From: Agrococcus jejuensis
Lineage (GTDB): Bacteria > Actinomycetota > Actinomycetes > Actinomycetales > Microbacteriaceae
Length of the DNA stretch: 64,000 nt
Direction: 5' to 3'
Assembly: GCF_900099705.1 (NCBI RefSeq)
Contig: NZ_LT629695.1
Location: forward strand, 3,100,001-3,164,000
Shown here piece after piece: positions 43,044-51,874 of this stretch. Below the pieces are notes generated by a model, which saw nothing but the letters and a program-made list of their open reading frames with translations, was not told the DNA's origin and made no database searches. Made by a program: the position numbers and the translations under genes. The first letter of the stretch is position 1; each line of letters opens with the position of its first letter.

Positions 43044-45586
43044 CAGACCCGGTCTCGCTCCTGTACGCGCAGCGCGCGCTCGACGCCGGCGAGCTGCTCC
43101 TGCACGAGGCGGCGCAGCGCGGGCACGTCCTGGTGCTCGGCGAGCCACTGGCGCGTGGCGGCGGCGAGCTCCTCGGTCGCGACGACCGACGGGTAGAGGC
43201 CCACGATGAGGCCCTCGGCGATCTGGTACGTGCGCGACTCCCAGATCGGGATGAGCGCCGCGTGGTACCGCTCGATGAGCGTCGCGAGATCGGCGGGGTC
43301 GTTGACGTGCTGCAGACCCATGCCCGTGTAGCGCACGATGAGGTTCGAGGCGCCCGCGGCGTCGGCGACCGACGCGAACGCGCGCTCCTTGGCCTCGGCC
43401 GTGGGGATCGTCGCCCGTGCACGCGCGGCGAACTGGCGACCCGTCGCCGTGTCGTCGGTCGCGAGCAGCGCGTCGATCTCGGCGTCGCCCGCGGCGCCGT
43501 TCAGCACGACGCCGTCGAGGATCTGCCAGCGCAGGTCGGCGTCGACCTCGAGGCCCTTGAGCGCGACGGAGCCGTCGAGCAGCCCCTGCAGCGCGGCGAC
43601 GTGGCTCGCCGACGACGCGAGCCCTGCGAACGCCTGCACGAGCTGCAGCTGCAGGTCGGAGCCGGCCTTCGCGGCGTTCGCGAGCTCCCACAGGCGGTCG
43701 CCCGTCGTCTCGATGAGGCCCGCGCGACGCTCGGGGGCGACGTACGTGCGCACCGACTGCGCGAGCTGCGCGAGCGCGAGGCGCACGGTCGTCGACTCGG
43801 TCTCGGCGCCGATGTTCGCGAGCACGAGCTCGACGTAGTCGCTCGCCGGCGTCTCGCCGTCACGCGTCGCATCCCACGCGGCACCCCACACGAGGGCGCG
43901 CGCCAGCGGGTCCTCGATCTTCGACAGGCCCGCGAGCGCGACCTTCGTCGACTGCTCGTCGAGGCGGATCTTCGCGTACGCGAGGTCGTCGTCGTTGATG
44001 AGCACGAGGTCGGGGCGCTGGTGGCCGACGAGCTGCGGCACGGCCGTCGAGGCGCCGTCGATGTCGAGCTCGACGCGGTGCACGCGCTGCAGCTTGCCCT
44101 TGCGCTCGGCGTAGAAGCCCACGGCGATGCGGTGCGGGCGCAGCGTCGGGTAGTCGGCCGTCGCGGTCTGCGCGATCGCGAACGACGTGATGATGCCGTC
44201 CTGCGTCGTCTCGAGCTCGGGGCGCAGCGTGTTGACGCCCGCCGTCTCGAGCCACTGCGACGCCCAGCCCGACAGCTCGCGGCCGCTCGCCGCCTCGAGC
44301 TCGACGAGCAGGTCCGACAGGTCGGTGTTGCCGTACGAGTGCTTGCGGAAGTACTCGGCGAGGCCGCGCATGAACGCTTCCAGGCCCACCCAGGCCACGA
44401 GCTGCTTCAGCACCGAGCCGCCCTTGGCGTACGTGATGCCGTCGAAGTTGACCTGCACGTCCTCGAGGTCGCGGATCTCGGCGACGATCGGGTGCGTCGA
44501 GGGCAGCTGGTCCTGGCGGTACGCCCAGGTCTTCTCCATGGCCTGGAACGTCGTCCAGGCGTGGGTCCACTCGGTCGCCTCGGCGGTCGCGAGCGTCGAC
44601 GCCCACTCGGCGAACGACTCGTTGAGCCACAGGTCGTTCCACCAGCGCATCGTCACGAGGTCGCCGAACCACATGTGGGCCAGCTCGTGCAGGATCGTGA
44701 CGACGCGACGCTCGCGGATGGCGTCGGTCACCTTGGAGCGGAACACGTACGCCTCGGTGAAGGTCACGCAGCCCGCGTTCTCCATGGCGCCGGCGTTGAA
44801 CTCGGGCACGAAGAGCTGGTCGTACTTGTCGAACGGGTACGGCGTCTGGAAGTGCTCCTCGTAGAACGCGAAGCCCGCCTTCGTCGTCGCGAAGATCGCG
44901 TCGGCGTCCATGTGCTCGGCGAGGGAGGCACGGCAGAAGATGCCGAGCGGGATGTCCTGGCCGGATGCGCTCGTGAGCGAGTCGCGCGTGACCCAGTAGG
45001 GGCCGGCGACGAGCGCCGTGATGTAGGAGGAGATGCGGGGCGTCGCGCCGAAGCGCCACGTGCCGGTCTCGCCGTCGATCGTCGGCTCGGGCGTCGGCTG
45101 GTTCGAGACGACCTGCCAGCGCGCGGGCGCCGTGATCGTGAACGTGAACTCGGCCTTGAGGTCGGGCTGCTCGAACACCGTGAAGACGCGGCGCGAGTCG
45201 GGCACCTCGAACTGCGAGTAGAGGTAGACCTCGCCGTCGACGGGGTCGACGAAGCGGTGCAGCCCCTCGCCCGTGTTGACGTAGAGCGCGTCGGAGACGA
45301 CGGTGAGCTCGTTCTCGGCCTGCAGGTCGGCGAGCGCGATGCGCGGGCCGTCCACCACCGACGCGACGTCGAGCTCGACGCCGTTGAACGTCACCGAGAG
45401 CACCTCCCGGGCGATGTGGTCGATGAACGTCGACGCGCCCGGGGTGTGCGCCTGGAAGCGCACGGTGGTCGTCGAGCGGAACACCTCGTCGCCGGTCGTG
45501 AGGTCGAGGGCCACGTCGTACGACTGCACGGCGACGAGCGCGGCGCGCTCCTGGGCCTCCTGGCGGGTGAGGTTCTCTCCGGGCAC
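43043..45586 (-). CDS. pepN: Aminopeptidase N (M1 family)
   Basis: An 847-residue zinc metallopeptidase that removes N-terminal residues from peptides. It has the exopeptidase motif GAMENAG near residue 275, the zinc site HELAHMWFGDLVT with the second ligand in NESFAEW near 310-335, and the ERAP1-like C-terminal helical domain. The tyrosine in ITYAKGGSVL stabilises the transition state. GGAGGACGAGC precedes the GTG start, so this gene has an ordinary leader. It diverges from the Rv2466c-like gene and heads an overlapping unit with mscS and glbO. Confidence 0.97.
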   Translation of the reverse strand: MPGENLTRQEAQERAALVAVQSYDVALDLTTGDEVFRSTTTVRFQAHTPGASTFIDHIAREVLSVTFNGVELDVASVVDGPRIALADLQAENELTVVSDALYVNTGEGLHRFVDPVDGEVYLYSQFEVPDSRRVFTVFEQPDLKAEFTFTITAPARWQVVSNQPTPEPTIDGETGTWRFGATPRISSYITALVAGPYWVTRDSLTSASGQDIPLGIFCRASLAEHMDADAIFATTKAGFAFYEEHFQTPYPFDKYDQLFVPEFNAGAMENAGCVTFTEAYVFRSKVTDAIRERRVVTILHELAHMWFGDLVTMRWWNDLWLNESFAEWASTLATAEATEWTHAWTTFQAMEKTWAYRQDQLPSTHPIVAEIRDLEDVQVNFDGITYAKGGSVLKQLVAWVGLEAFMRGLAEYFRKHSYGNTDLSDLLVELEAASGRELSGWASQWLETAGVNTLRPELETTQDGIITSFAIAQTATADYPTLRPHRIAVGFYAERKGKLQRVHRVELDIDGASTAVPQLVGHQRPDLVLINDDDLAYAKIRLDEQSTKVALAGLSKIEDPLARALVWGAAWDATRDGETPASDYVELVLANIGAETESTTVRLALAQLAQSVRTYVAPERRAGLIETTGDRLWELANAAKAGSDLQLQLVQAFAGLASSASHVAALQGLLDGSVALKGLEVDADLRWQILDGVVLNGAAGDAEIDALLATDDTATGRQFAARARATIPTAEAKERAFASVADAAGASNLIVRYTGMGLQHVNDPADLATLIERYHAALIPIWESRTYQIAEGLIVGLYPSVVATEELAAATRQWLAEHQDVPALRRLVQEQLAGVERALRVQERDRV

Positions 45587-45648
45587 GCTCGTCCTCCATT
45601 GCTTCGTGGGCGTGCTTGCCAGCGTAGTCGCGCGGATACGCTTGCCCT

Positions 45649-46254
45649 GTGACTCAGGTACGCATGTGGTTCGATCCCACGTGCCCGTGGGCGTGGATGA
45701 CGTCGCGGTGGCTCGGCGAGGTGGCCGGCACGCGAGGATTCGACGTCGACTGGCGCGTCATGTCCCTCGCGATCCTCAACGAGGGTCGTGATCTCCCCGA
45801 GGAGTACGCGAGGCGCATGCCGCGCTCGCTGCGCCTCACGCGGCTCGTGATCGCCGCCCGCGAGACCGCGGGCGAGCAGGTCGTGAAGCCCCTCTACGAC
45901 GCGCTCGGCTCGCGCATCCATCCCGGCGAGCAGCGCGACTTCGACGCGATCGTCGTCGAGGCGCTCGCCGAGGTCGGCCTCGACCCGGCGCTCGCCGAGG
46001 AGACGGATGCGTACGACGCGCAGCTGCGCGCGAGCCACCAGGAGGCCATCGACCTCGTGGGCGACGACGTGGGCACCCCCGTCGTGTCGGTCGACGGCGT
46101 CGCGTTCTTCGGTCCCGTCGTGAGCCCCGCGCCGACCGGCGACGAGGCGCTGCGCCTCTTCGACGGCATCGTGGCCGCGGCGAGCGTGCCCGGCTTCTTC
46201 GAGCTGAAGCGCTCGCGCACCGTCGGCCCGCTTCTGCATGAGGGTGCACGGTGA
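45649..46254 (+). CDS. DsbA-family oxidoreductase, Rv2466c-like
   Basis: A 201-residue thioredoxin-fold protein with the inserted helical domain of the FrnE/DsbA type. VRMWFDPTCPWAWMTSRWL near residue 4, VMSLAILNEGRDLPEEY near 37 and DDVGTPVVSVDGVAFFGPV near 138 closely follow M. tuberculosis Rv2466c, a mycothiol-dependent reductase. There the active site is CPWC; here it is CPWA, so only one active-site cysteine remains. TACGCT at 45637-45642 stands six bases before the GTG (leaderless). The following rpiB and nei genes continue the M. tuberculosis order. Confidence 0.92.
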   Translation: MTQVRMWFDPTCPWAWMTSRWLGEVAGTRGFDVDWRVMSLAILNEGRDLPEEYARRMPRSLRLTRLVIAARETAGEQVVKPLYDALGSRIHPGEQRDFDAIVVEALAEVGLDPALAEETDAYDAQLRASHQEAIDLVGDDVGTPVVSVDGVAFFGPVVSPAPTGDEALRLFDGIVAAASVPGFFELKRSRTVGPLLHEGAR

Positions 46255-46264
46255 GGGGGGCGCA

Positions 46265-46747
46265 GTGAGGATCCACGTCGCCACCGACCACGCGGGATTC
46301 GAGTACTCGAAGACCCTCGTCGCCCACCTGCAGGCCGCCGGTCACGAGGTGCTCGACCACGGCCCCACGGCATACGACGGCGACGACGACTACCCGTCGT
46401 TCTGCATCGCCGCCGCACAGGCGGTCGTCGCCGACCAGCGCGCGGGCGTCGAGGCGCTCGGCGTCGTCTTCGGCGGCTCGGGCAACGGCGAGCAGATCGC
46501 CGCGAACAAGGTCGAGGGCGTGCGCGCTGCGCTCGTGTGGAACGTTCCCACGGCCGAGCTCGCCCGCGAGCACAACGACGCGAACGTCATCGCGATCGGC
46601 GCCCGCCAGCACGACGAGGCCGAGATGCTCGCGCTCATCGACCGGTTCATCGCGACGCCCTTCCCGGGCGTCGAGCGGCACGCGCGGCGCATCGCGCAGC
46701 TCGCCGAGTACGAGACGACGGGCCGCATCGCCGGCCTGCTCGACTGA
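46265..46747 (+). CDS. rpiB: Ribose-5-phosphate isomerase B
   Basis: A 160-residue RpiB/LacAB-type isomerase that interconverts ribulose-5-phosphate and ribose-5-phosphate. RIHVATDHAGFEYSKTL at the N-terminus holds the phosphate site, and VVFGGSGNGEQIAANKVEGVRAALVWN near 67 holds the anion hole and the glutamate that replaces the catalytic cysteine in the mycobacterial type. I chose the GTG at 46265, preceded by GAGGGGGG, over an ATG nine codons earlier that would overlap the previous gene by 17 bases and add residues not normal for the family. Confidence 0.95.
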   Translation: MRIHVATDHAGFEYSKTLVAHLQAAGHEVLDHGPTAYDGDDDYPSFCIAAAQAVVADQRAGVEALGVVFGGSGNGEQIAANKVEGVRAALVWNVPTAELAREHNDANVIAIGARQHDEAEMLALIDRFIATPFPGVERHARRIAQLAEYETTGRIAGLLD

Positions 46748-46765
46748 CGCCGGGCCGCACGCAGC

Positions 46766-47740
46766 ATGCCCGAGGGCCATTCCGTCCACCGCATCGCGCG
46801 GCAGTTCGACGCGAACTTCGTCGGCGACGCGTGCGCGCTGTCGTCGCCGCAGGGGCGCTTCGCCGACGGCGCAGCATCGCTCGACGGCCGCACCATGACG
46901 GCGTCGCGCGCGATCGGCAAGCACCTGCTGCTCGACTTCGACGGTCGCTGGCTGCACGTGCACCTCGGCATCTACGGCGCGTGGGACTTCGCGGGCCGCA
47001 TCGCCGAGGACGCCACGCTGCGGTCCGCAGGCGGCCGCGCCGGCCAGACCGGCATGCGCGGCACGGTCGCCGACGGTGGGTTCGAGCACTCGCTCTCGTC
47101 GATCGGCGCCCCGCGGCTCGCGAGGCTGCGGATGGGGGAGTCCGAGTCGACGCTCGAGGTCGACGAGTTCCCGCCCCCGCCCGTCGGGGCGGTGCGCGTA
47201 CGCATCCTCACCGCCACGGCCGTCGCCGACCTGCGCGGCCCGACGGTGTGCGAGGTGCTCGATCCCGACGAGGTCGAGGCCGTCGCCCAGCGCCTCGGCC
47301 CCGACCCCGAGGCGCTCTTCGAGACGAAGGCCGCCGCCGAGCGACGCTTCGTCGAGCGCGCCGGCCGCTCGCGCCAGCCCATCGGGCAGCTGCTCATGGA
47401 CCAGGCGGTCGTCGCCGGCATCGGCAACGTCTACCGCGCCGAGCTGCTCTTCCGCGCCCGCATCTCGCCGCACCGCACCGGGCAGTCGCTCGACGGCGAC
47501 GAGCTGCGCGGGCTCTGGAAGGACTGGGTGCGGCTGCTGCGCATCGGCGTCGAGACGGGGCAGATGCTCACGATCGACGGCCTGCGCGGCAAGCGCCTCG
47601 AGCTCGCGATGGCGAGCCGCGCCGACCGGCACTGGGTCTACAAGCGCGAGGGGCTCCCGTGCCTGCGCTGCGGCACGACCGTCGCGCTCGAGGTCATGCA
47701 GCAGCGCAAGCTGTACTGGTGCCCCGGCTGCCAGTCATGA
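46766..47740 (+). CDS. nei: Fpg/Nei-family DNA glycosylase (endonuclease VIII type)
   Basis: A 324-residue bifunctional glycosylase/AP lyase for oxidised bases. The catalytic MPEGHSVHRIARQF carries P2 and E3, the lysine is in IGKHLLLDFDG near residue 53, the helix-two-turn-helix is GQLLMDQAVVAGIGNVYRAELLFRARI near 207, and a zinc finger CLRC...CPGC closes the protein. The GH in the start favours Nei over Fpg, matching Rv2464c. It follows rpiB by 18 bases and is probably co-transcribed with it. Confidence 0.95.
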   Translation: MPEGHSVHRIARQFDANFVGDACALSSPQGRFADGAASLDGRTMTASRAIGKHLLLDFDGRWLHVHLGIYGAWDFAGRIAEDATLRSAGGRAGQTGMRGTVADGGFEHSLSSIGAPRLARLRMGESESTLEVDEFPPPPVGAVRVRILTATAVADLRGPTVCEVLDPDEVEAVAQRLGPDPEALFETKAAAERRFVERAGRSRQPIGQLLMDQAVVAGIGNVYRAELLFRARISPHRTGQSLDGDELRGLWKDWVRLLRIGVETGQMLTIDGLRGKRLELAMASRADRHWVYKREGLPCLRCGTTVALEVMQQRKLYWCPGCQS

Positions 47741-47772
47741 CCGCCTGCCAGCTCTAGGCAGCGTCCGCCGGG

Positions 47773-48399
47773 TCAGCGGAAGCGGTACTCGCTCGTGCCG
47801 TCGCCGATGACCCACGAGCCCTCCGGCGCGTTCTCGGGCACCTGCACGACGATCTCGGCCGTCACCGACTCGCCGATGAAGATCTCGGGGTAGTAGCCGA
47901 GGTCGTCGGGCGCCGCGATGAGCGCGCCCGAGTTCTGGTCGTACCGGGGCGCGTTGTCGGGCTGGTACGCGAACGCCATGTCGTAGTACGGGTGCGTCGT
48001 GACGACGCCGACGTTGCGGATCGTGAGCTCGAGGATCACGGCGCGCTGCCCCTGCGTCGGCTGGTAGCCGTTCGCCTGCACGATCGAGTCGGCGGGGTCG
48101 ATCGACTGCAGCGGCGTGATCTCCCACGTCGTGCCCTGATCGGTGTGGATCGTGATGGTGTCGCCGTACGTGAACTCGCCGGGCGCGGTCGTGGGCACGG
48201 GCGGGATGCTCGGGCCCGCGGTCGTCGGCGGGTTCGTGAGGTTCGGGAACGCGGGCGTCGACGACGCGCCGGGGATGTCGGGGTCGCTCGGCGCGACGAC
48301 GGGCGCGGGCACGCACGCGACGATGAGGCCCACGGCGACGGCGACGATGCCGAGTCCTGCGAGCCGGCTGCCGGCGGACGGGCGGGTGCTCACGCTCAC
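47773..48399 (-). CDS. Lipoprotein with a DUF4352-like domain
   Basis: A 208-residue exported protein: signal peptide with LAGLGIVAVAVGLIVAC, a plausible lipobox with cysteine at about residue 29, then a Pro/Thr-rich linker, then an immunoglobulin-like beta domain (TYGDTITIHTDQGTTWEITPLQSID, QRAVILELTIRNVGVVTTHPYYDMAFAYQ, SWVIGDGTSEYRFR) of the telomeric/DUF4352-like type. Role unknown, extracellular face likely. GGAG lies five bases before the chosen GTG; a second in-frame GTG is two codons later. Confidence 0.8.
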   Translation of the reverse strand: MSVSTRPSAGSRLAGLGIVAVAVGLIVACVPAPVVAPSDPDIPGASSTPAFPNLTNPPTTAGPSIPPVPTTAPGEFTYGDTITIHTDQGTTWEITPLQSIDPADSIVQANGYQPTQGQRAVILELTIRNVGVVTTHPYYDMAFAYQPDNAPRYDQNSGALIAAPDDLGYYPEIFIGESVTAEIVVQVPENAPEGSWVIGDGTSEYRFR

Positions 48400-48471
48400 A
48401 TGCTCCAGACGTTCGTGGGCCGTCGCGATGCGCGACTGCCCGCCTCCACGATAGGTGGGTAGCCTGAGCGC

Positions 48472-49869
48472 GTGCGTCAGCTTCCTGAGGACTTCACGCT
48501 CGGCGTCGCCACGGCGGCCTATCAGATCGAGGGGGCTGCGACCGAGGGTGGTCGCACCGACTCGATCTGGGATGCGTTCGCCCGCGTGCCGGGCGCCGTG
48601 ATCGACGGCCACGACGGCGCGGTCGCGTGCGACCACTACCACCGGTACCGCGACGACGTGCGGCTCATGGCCGACATGGGCGTGCAGTCGTACCGCTTCT
48701 CGACGAGCTGGTCGCGCGTGCGCCCCGACGGCGGCGACGTCAACGAGGAGGGCCTCGACTTCTACCGCCGCCTCGTCGACGAGCTGCTCGAGCACGACAT
48801 CGCGCCGTGGCTCACGCTGTACCACTGGGACCTGCCGCAGGCGCTCGAGGCGAAGGGCGGCTGGACCTCGCGCGACACCGTCGAGCGCTTCGTCGAGTAC
48901 GCGACGAGCGTCGTGGAGGCCGTCGGCGACCGCGTGCCCACCATCACGACGCTCAACGAGCCGTGGTGCTCGTCGTTCCTCTCCTACACGGCGGGGGCGC
49001 ACGCGCCCGGCCGCCGCAGCGTGCGCGACGGCCTCGTCGCCGGCCACCACCTGCTGCTGGCGCACGGCCTCGGCGTCGACGTCATCCGCGGCTCCGCCCC
49101 CGACGCGTGGGTGGGCGTGACGCTCAACCTCACGGTCGCCGATCCCGTCGACCCGTCGAGCGAGCGCGACCGCGACGCGGCCCGCCGCATCGACGGCCAG
49201 TTCAACCGGTTCTTCCTCGACCCGATCTTCCGTGGCGCCTACCCCGACGACCTCATGGAGGACGTCGGCCACCTCGGCCTCGCCGACGCGATCCAGCCCA
49301 ACGATCTCGGCTCGATCTCCGCGCCGATCGATCTGCTGGGCGTGAACTACTACCACGGCGACGCCGTCTCGTACGAGCCGCCTGCCGTGCCGCTCGAGCA
49401 GGATGCGCCGACGTCGCGCGAGGTGGGCTCGCCGTATCCGGCGGCGGATGGCGTGCATGCGCATCCGCGCGGCCTGCCCGTGACGTCGATGGGCTGGGAG
49501 GTGCAGCCCGAGGGGCTCACGCGCCTGCTGCAGCGCGTGCACGAGGAGTACGCCGGCCCCGCGCTCGTCGACCTGTGGGTCACCGAGAACGGTGCCGCGT
49601 ACGACGACGTCGTGGCCGAGGACGGCGCGGTGCACGACGGCGAGCGCGTGCAGTTCCTCGAGGCGCACCTCGGCGCGATCCTCGACGCGGTCGACGCCGG
49701 CGTGCCCGTCGAGGGCTACTTCTACTGGTCGATGATGGACAACTACGAGTGGGCGTGGGGCTATCACAAGCGCTTCGGCCTCGTGCGGGTCGACTACGAG
49801 ACGCAGCAGCGCACGCTCAAGGACTCGGCGCTCGCGTTCCAGCGCATCGCGCGCGACCGGGCGCTCTGA
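48472..49869 (+). CDS. Beta-glucosidase (glycoside hydrolase family 1)
   Basis: A 465-residue GH1 enzyme. The N-terminal signature is FTLGVATAAYQIEGAATEGGRTDSIWD, the acid/base glutamate is in TLNEPW at residue 163, and the nucleophile glutamate is in VTENGAAYDD at about 372, with the final SMMDNYEWAWGYHKRFGLVRVDYETQ. It lacks a signal peptide, so it works on imported glycosides. TAGCCT at 48460-48465 stands six bases before the GTG (leaderless). No sugar transporter is near. Confidence 0.96.
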   Translation: MRQLPEDFTLGVATAAYQIEGAATEGGRTDSIWDAFARVPGAVIDGHDGAVACDHYHRYRDDVRLMADMGVQSYRFSTSWSRVRPDGGDVNEEGLDFYRRLVDELLEHDIAPWLTLYHWDLPQALEAKGGWTSRDTVERFVEYATSVVEAVGDRVPTITTLNEPWCSSFLSYTAGAHAPGRRSVRDGLVAGHHLLLAHGLGVDVIRGSAPDAWVGVTLNLTVADPVDPSSERDRDAARRIDGQFNRFFLDPIFRGAYPDDLMEDVGHLGLADAIQPNDLGSISAPIDLLGVNYYHGDAVSYEPPAVPLEQDAPTSREVGSPYPAADGVHAHPRGLPVTSMGWEVQPEGLTRLLQRVHEEYAGPALVDLWVTENGAAYDDVVAEDGAVHDGERVQFLEAHLGAILDAVDAGVPVEGYFYWSMMDNYEWAWGYHKRFGLVRVDYETQQRTLKDSALAFQRIARDRAL

Positions 49870-49885
49870 CGCGATCGAGCCTGCC

Positions 49886-50374
49886 GTGACGGTCGTGCTC
49901 GTCGAGGGCGAGAGCGACCACGTCGCGCTCGAGGCGGCTGCGAGCCTGCTCGGGCGGCCGATGCCGCGCGTCGTCGTGCTGGGTGGCGCGCACGCCGCGC
50001 GCCGCGTGACGGCCGAGCTGCGGTCGTCGGCACCCGGCGAGCGGCTCGTCGCGCTCGTCGACGCCAACGAGCATGATGTCGTCGCGCCGTGGGTCGACGT
50101 CGTGCACGTGTGCGATCGCGACCTCGAGGACGAGGTCATCCGGGCGCTCGGCGTCGAGCGGGTGCTCGCGGTGCTGGATGCGGCGGGGGAGCGGGAGAGC
50201 TTCGGCACGCTGCAGCGGCAGCCCGCGCAGCGCGATCGCTCGACCGTCGACCAGCTGCGCCGCTTCCTCGGTGGACGCAGCGGCAACAAGGCGCGCTACG
50301 CGGCGCTGCTCGTCGACGCGCTGGCGCCAGACGAGGTGCCTGCGCCACTGAGCGCGGTGCTCGACGAGCGCTGA
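49886..50374 (+). CDS. Stand-alone TOPRIM-domain protein (OLD-like)
   Basis: A 162-residue protein that seems to consist of a TOPRIM domain alone. VVLVEGESDHVALEAAA near residue 3 supplies the catalytic glutamate, ERLVALVDANEHD near 52 the DxD-like motif (here D-A-N), and DRDLEDEVIRALG with RRFLGGRSGNKARYAALLVDAL resemble the C-terminal part of OLD-family nucleases. The ATPase that OLD proteins carry is missing here and no ATPase is adjacent. GTG start, 16 bases after the GH1 stop. DNA cleavage is inferred only from fold. Confidence 0.78.
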   Translation: MTVVLVEGESDHVALEAAASLLGRPMPRVVVLGGAHAARRVTAELRSSAPGERLVALVDANEHDVVAPWVDVVHVCDRDLEDEVIRALGVERVLAVLDAAGERESFGTLQRQPAQRDRSTVDQLRRFLGGRSGNKARYAALLVDALAPDEVPAPLSAVLDER

Positions 50375-50451
50375 CGCCCGCGGTCGAAGATCGTTCATCC
50401 GCTGCACGCGTCCGTCACGGGATCGACGCATCCGCGGGCTATGGTTCCCCC

Positions 50452-51150
50452 ATGACGTCCCATGCCGCCGCGAGCTCCACCTCGCGCACGCTCGCCATCG
50501 TCCTGCGCCTCGGCGGTGCCACCCTCTCGATGTTCGCGATGCTGTACCAGCTCTTCGCGATCCACATCCCGGCCGGCTACAGCGTCGTGAACTTCTTCGT
50601 GTACTTCACGAACCTCAGCAACATCATGATCTCGGTGGTGTTCGTCGTGAGCGCCATCCGCCTCATCAACGGACGCACCGACCCGTCGTCGACCGACGTC
50701 GCCATCCGCGGCGGCATCGTCGTGTACATCGCGTTCGTCGGGCTCGTCTTCAACACGCTGCTCACCGACGCCGACCTGGGCGACCTGCTGCCGTGGGTCA
50801 ACGGCATCATGCACTTCCTGCTGCCGGTCCTCGGCATCGTCGACTGGATCCTCTGGCCGCCGCGTCGACGCCTGCCGCTGTCGGTCGTCGGCTGGTGGAT
50901 GATCTGGCCCGCGTTCTACGCGATCTTCTCGGTCGTGCGTGGCGCCATCGACGGCTTCTACCCGTACCCGTTCTTCAACCCCGCCGCATCGGGCGGCTAC
51001 GGCGGCGTCGCGCTGCTGTGCCTCGCGATGGTCGTCGGCTTCCTGGTGCTCGCGTTCGGCGTGCGCGCCATCGGCAACTGGCTGAGCGCACGTCGCTGGC
51101 AGGACGAGGCCGAGGAGACGCCCGAGGACACGGTGGCGGGTCTCGCTTGA
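50452..51150 (+). CDS. Pr6Pr-family membrane protein
   Basis: A 232-residue membrane protein with six helices, of the Pr6Pr (FAR-17a/AIG1-like) group. FFVYFTNLSNIMISVVFVVSAIRLING near residue 44, LLPWVNGIMHFLLPVLGIVDWILWPPRRRLP near 104, the WWMIWPAFYAIFSVVRGAIDGFYPYPFFNP segment and a final helix match the family. Function is unknown. TATGGT at 50440-50445 stands six bases before the ATG. It faces a tRNA-Gly gene. Confidence 0.88.
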   Translation: MTSHAAASSTSRTLAIVLRLGGATLSMFAMLYQLFAIHIPAGYSVVNFFVYFTNLSNIMISVVFVVSAIRLINGRTDPSSTDVAIRGGIVVYIAFVGLVFNTLLTDADLGDLLPWVNGIMHFLLPVLGIVDWILWPPRRRLPLSVVGWWMIWPAFYAIFSVVRGAIDGFYPYPFFNPAASGGYGGVALLCLAMVVGFLVLAFGVRAIGNWLSARRWQDEAEETPEDTVAGLA

Positions 51151-51155
51151 GGCAG

Positions 51156-51179
51156 GGCCAGCGCGGCACTCGCGCGGCC
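51156..51179. terminator. Possible terminator between Pr6Pr gene and tRNA-Gly
   Basis: GGCC-AG-CGCG (51156-51165) can pair with CGCG-C-GGCC (51171-51179) around GCACT, with one internal bulge. Placed between two converging transcripts. Confidence 0.4.
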
Positions 51180-51185
51180 ATTCGG

Positions 51186-51256
51186 AGGGGGTGACGGGAA
51201 TCGAACCCGCGCCACCAGTTTGGAAGACTGGAGCTCTACCATTGAGCTACACCCCC
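51186..51256 (-). tRNA. tRNA-Gly (anticodon TCC)
   Basis: A 71-nt cloverleaf on the minus strand: acceptor GGGGGTG paired with CACCCCC, D arm GCTCAATGGTAGAGC, anticodon loop CTTCCAA reading TCC, T arm GCGGGTTCGATTCCCGT, discriminator T. CCA is not encoded (CCG follows). Confidence 0.95.
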
Positions 51257-51334
51257 GGCGCTGCGCAGCCAGGCTGCGCGACCTCTCAACGGTACACGGT
51301 CGGCGGCGCGCCGTGGCCACCGTCGCGCGTCGGC

Positions 51335-51874
51335 TCACGACGACGCCGCCGGATCGGTCGGGCCGAGTGCTCTGTCGATGCGGCGCACCGCCCAGAGCTT
51401 CGCGACGATCCTGCCCGTGAGCGAGGCGGCGACCGCGTACGGTGCCGTGAACGTGAACATGCCGAGGCCGCCGAAGATCGTGCCGAGCAGCCACGCGCCG
51501 AGCAGTCCGGCGGCGAGGAACGCTGCGAGATGCACGGGCTCGCAGCGCACCCGTCGCAGCAGCATCGAGAGACCGATCGCGACGGGGATGCCGAAGATCG
51601 TGAGCACGCAGCCGCCCGCGACGATCATGATCACCGCCCATGCGACACCCCCGCCAGGATCGCCGCGGACGACCCCGTGCACGAGCGCGACGACGGCGAG
51701 CGCCATGAGCGCTGCCACCCAGCCGACGCCGATGTCCGACGGCGTCCATTCGTTGCGGCGCGGATCCGGCCAGCCGTAGCGCTCGGCGAGGTCGGCGTGC
51801 GTGGTCTCGGGATGGACGTCGTCGCGGTCGTACGCATCCTCGTGCCACGCGTCGTCGCGCGCGCGGCCGCTCAC
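51335..51874 (-). CDS. DPRRN membrane protein, copy 2
   Basis: A 179-residue membrane protein. A charged N-terminal tail (about 50 residues, Asp/His-rich, with WPDPRRNEWTPSDIGVGWV) precedes four hydrophobic segments (AALMALAVVALVHGV, AVIMIVAGGCVLTIFGIPVAIGLSMLL, PVHLAAFLAAGLLGAWLLGTIFGGLG, APYAVAASLTGRIVAKLWAV). The DPRRN motif and helix order match the upstream gene, so they are paralogues. The GTG overlaps the previous stop by four bases. Function unknown. Confidence 0.8.
   Translation of the reverse strand: MSGRARDDAWHEDAYDRDDVHPETTHADLAERYGWPDPRRNEWTPSDIGVGWVAALMALAVVALVHGVVRGDPGGGVAWAVIMIVAGGCVLTIFGIPVAIGLSMLLRRVRCEPVHLAAFLAAGLLGAWLLGTIFGGLGMFTFTAPYAVAASLTGRIVAKLWAVRRIDRALGPTDPAASS

Noticed and set aside
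46238..46264. Earlier ATG start for rpiB
   Set aside because: It would overlap the preceding gene by 17 bases and add residues before the invariant RIHVATDHAG start; the GTG at 46265 has GAGGGGGG upstream.
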